Source: JAATGA01 sp047605605
GTDB taxonomy: Bacteria; Pseudomonadota; Alphaproteobacteria; Rhodobacterales; Rhodobacteraceae
Assembly: GCA_047605605.1 (NCBI GenBank)
Contig: JASGFG010000120.1
Coordinates: 1-6,229, forward strand
Direction of reading: 5' to 3'
DNA: 6,229 nucleotides
Shown: piece after piece, positions 4,272 to 6,229 of the stretch
Layout of the letters: every line of letters starts with the position of its first letter
Numbering within the stretch: position 1 is the first letter of the stretch
Program-made: the position numbers and the translations under genes
The notes under the pieces: model-generated
What the model saw: only the letters and a program-made list of their open reading frames with translations
What the model was told of the DNA's origin: nothing
Database searches by the model: none

Positions 4272-6229
4272 ATGAACATGCAAGGCACCCGTGGCACCCA
4301 GCAGACGGCCCCAGGAAAACCGGCCGATGATGTGGTCGACCTGTGGCCGATCGTCAGCGCCCTGTGGCGCGGCAAGCTGATCATTCTGGGCGTCGCCCTT
4401 CTGACGCTGATCCTGGGCGGACTTTACGCCTATATGCTGGCGACACCGAAGTATCAGGCCACTTCGGTGGTGATGATGGAATCGCGGGAATCGCAGGTCG
4501 TCGGGCTGGACAGCGTGCTGGGCGGGCTGAGCGGCGACACCTCGGTCGTGAACACCGAGGTCGAGGTTCTGCGCGGGCGCACCCTGATGGGCCGCGTGGT
4601 CGACGAGCTGAAGCTGATCGACGACCCGGAGTTCAACCCCTTTCTGCAACCGCCCGGTCTGTTCGACCGGCTGCGCAACCTGGTGACGGGCGGCGGCGAT
4701 GCCGTGACCGATCCGCAGATCGCCCGCGACATGACGGTTTCGGCGCTGCTGGATTCCCTGCTGGTGCGCAACGTGCCGCAAAGCCTGGTCTTCCAGATCA
4801 ACGTCACCACCGAATCCCCGCGCAAATCCGCGGCCATCGCCGATGCCATCTCCCGGCTTTACATCGACGACCAGATCCGCGTGAAGTTCGAGGCGACGGC
4901 ACAGGCCGCCGAATGGCTGACCGGGCAGGTGGCCGAACTGAAGACCGAGCTGGAAAAATCCGAAGAGCAGGTCCGCCAGTTCCAGACCGAAACCAGCCTG
5001 ATCAGCCCCGAGTCGCTGGCCGCGCTGGACCGGCAGATCAAGGATACCCGCGAACGCCGGGCCGCGGCCGAGGCGCAGGTCAGGAATATCGCCGCCCAGG
5101 GCGAACGGCTGAAATCCGCGTCCAGCCGCAGCGAACAGGCGGCCATCCTGGCCGATCCGCAGCTTTTCCAGCTTGCCGTCGAGGCGGACGGGGGCAATGC
5201 CGCGGCCGCCGCCGATTTCCAGTCGCGCGTCGCGCTCCTGTCGCGGCAACTGGCGCAGGACACCCAGCGGCTTCAGCTTCAGACCGCATCGCTTGCCACG
5301 GCCGAACAGACCCTGGGCACCGACATCAGCCGGCAGTCGCAGGAACTGATCCGGCTGGAACAGATGATGCGCGAGGCGGAATCGAGCAAGCTGCTTTACG
5401 AACATTTCCAGACCCGGCTGAAAGAGGCGACCGCCCAGCAGGGCATCCAGCAGGCCGACAGCCGCATCCTGTCGCAATCGGTGATGCCGACCACGCCTTC
5501 GGCCCCGCGCCGCGGCGTGATCATGGCGCTGGCGACCATTCTGGGGGTGTTGCTGGGCGCCGGTCTTGTCCTGTTGCTGGAGATGCGGGCGAAAGGCATC
5601 CGCACCGCGCGCGAGCTGGAAGAGATCAGCGGCCGGACCGTTCTGGGCCAGATCCCGCAGTTCCCCGACAAGGCCCGCAACAAGACGTTGGTCTATCTGT
5701 CCCAGAACCCGACCTCGGCCGCGGCCGAGGCGGTGCGGAACCTGCGCACCTCGATCCTGCTGTCCGACATCGACCGGGCCCCGCAGGTCATCGCCATGAC
5801 CTCTTCCGTGCCGGGCGAGGGCAAGACGACCGTCACCCTGTCGCTGGCGCAGAACCTGACGATGATGGGCAAGCGCGTGCTGGTGGTCGAGGGCGACATC
5901 CGCCGCCGCGTCTTTGCGCAATATTTCAACGTCCCCTATGACCGGGGGCTGGTGGCGGTGCTGTCGGGCGAGGTCGCGCTGGCGGATGCGGTCCATCCCG
6001 TCGAGGGAATGGGCGACGTCCTGATCGGCGAAAAGACGGCGACCAATGCCGCCGACCTGTTCTCGTCCGAGGCCTTTGCGCGGTTCCTGATCGACGTGCG
6101 CGCGCATTACGACGTGGTGCTGATCGACACGCCGCCGGTTCTGGTCGTGCCAGACGCGCGCGTGATCGCGCAGCATGTCGACACCACCGTCTTCGTCGTC
6201 CACTGGGACCGCACCTCGGCCGTGCAGGT
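4272..6229 (+). CDS. Polysaccharide co-polymerase fused to a BY-kinase, Wzc/ExoP type (N-terminal 652 residues; runs off right edge)
   Basis: This inner-membrane protein should control chain length and export of an exopolysaccharide or capsule by cycles of tyrosine autophosphorylation. A Wzz-type chain-length domain occupies about 20-115 with membrane helix 1 at 36-56. A long, largely helical periplasmic region (about 200-395, likely coiled coil) ends in a GNVR-like segment near 363-386. The proline-rich PTTPSAPRR (406-414) precedes membrane helix 2 at 417-436. The cytoplasmic kinase domain has an EX2RX2R oligomerisation motif (Glu486, Arg489, Arg492), Walker A SSVPGEGKTT at 511-520 with Lys518, a Walker A' segment LVVEGDIRRR at 537-546, and Walker B VVLIDTPP at 615-622. 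The usual first Asp of Walker A' is Glu540. The frame is open from the ATG at 4272 to the edge; a second in-frame ATG at 4278 is possible. Family members are about 720-790 residues, so the end with any C-terminal tyrosine cluster is outside. Downstream genes are expected to be polysaccharide synthesis genes. Confidence 0.92.
   Translation, partial: MNMQGTRGTQQTAPGKPADDVVDLWPIVSALWRGKLIILGVALLTLILGGLYAYMLATPKYQATSVVMMESRESQVVGLDSVLGGLSGDTSVVNTEVEVLRGRTLMGRVVDELKLIDDPEFNPFLQPPGLFDRLRNLVTGGGDAVTDPQIARDMTVSALLDSLLVRNVPQSLVFQINVTTESPRKSAAIADAISRLYIDDQIRVKFEATAQAAEWLTGQVAELKTELEKSEEQVRQFQTETSLISPESLAALDRQIKDTRERRAAAEAQVRNIAAQGERLKSASSRSEQAAILADPQLFQLAVEADGGNAAAAADFQSRVALLSRQLAQDTQRLQLQTASLATAEQTLGTDISRQSQELIRLEQMMREAESSKLLYEHFQTRLKEATAQQGIQQADSRILSQSVMPTTPSAPRRGVIMALATILGVLLGAGLVLLLEMRAKGIRTARELEEISGRTVLGQIPQFPDKARNKTLVYLSQNPTSAAAEAVRNLRTSILLSDIDRAPQVIAMTSSVPGEGKTTVTLSLAQNLTMMGKRVLVVEGDIRRRVFAQYFNVPYDRGLVAVLSGEVALADAVHPVEGMGDVLIGEKTATNAADLFSSEAFARFLIDVRAHYDVVLIDTPPVLVVPDARVIAQHVDTTVFVVHWDRTSAVQ
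5713..5730. repeat. 18-bp perfect palindrome inside the BY-kinase gene
   Basis: CCTCGGCCGCGGCCGAGG is a perfect palindrome centred on a SacII-type CCGCGG. It spans the codons for the Thr-Ser-Ala-Ala-Ala-Glu stretch that leads into the EX2RX2R motif. The run of alanine codons partly explains it, and any role as a binding site or RNA hairpin is unproven. Confidence 0.5.

Noticed and set aside
4194..6203. Very long minus-strand open frame (669 codons) opposite the Wzc-like gene
   Set aside because: It is the antisense shadow of a GC-rich gene whose plus-strand product shows every expected domain. The minus-strand product is rich in Gln, His, Arg and Gly and has no recognisable domain.

Overview
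The window reads as chromosomal DNA from a GC-rich alphaproteobacterium, probably a member of the Rhodobacterales (Paracoccus/Rhodobacter-like). This rests on the very GC-rich third codon positions, the tight gene packing and protein wording typical of that group; it is an inference, because no rRNA or other marker gene is present. No tRNA, rRNA, CRISPR, insertion sequence or phage feature was seen. Five protein genes occupy nearly everything; the only real gap is about 155 bases (4117-4271).

Left part, minus strand (1-2023): a two-gene ABC transporter operon, with the ATPase (YbbA type) first and a large FtsX/MacB-type permease (YbbP type) after it, joined by an ATGA stop/start overlap. The permease runs off the left edge. 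Middle, plus strand (2022-4116): a secreted GDSL esterase/thioesterase (TesA type), then, after a 7-base gap, an FAD-linked 2-hydroxyacid dehydrogenase of the GlcD/D-2-hydroxyglutarate dehydrogenase family. The ATPase and esterase genes are divergent and their start codons share one CATG, so neither has an intergenic promoter region. Right part, plus strand (4272 to the edge): a polysaccharide co-polymerase with a fused BY-kinase domain (Wzc/ExoP type), cut by the right edge. It probably opens an exopolysaccharide or capsule locus.

How the genes work together: in Escherichia coli, ybbA-ybbP and tesA are likewise divergent neighbours, and as I recall their products have been reported to form one envelope complex that extracts hydrophobic molecules from the inner membrane and hydrolyses them. 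The same divergent block here suggests the same partnership, with the extra feature that tesA is tightly linked to a flavin dehydrogenase. The Wzc-like gene looks like a separate transcription unit, set off by a possible weak terminator and a short leader with small repeats. The most notable points are the start-over-start overlap, the tesA/dehydrogenase coupling, and a glutamate in place of the usual first aspartate of the Walker A' motif in the BY-kinase. I found no clearly unprecedented system.
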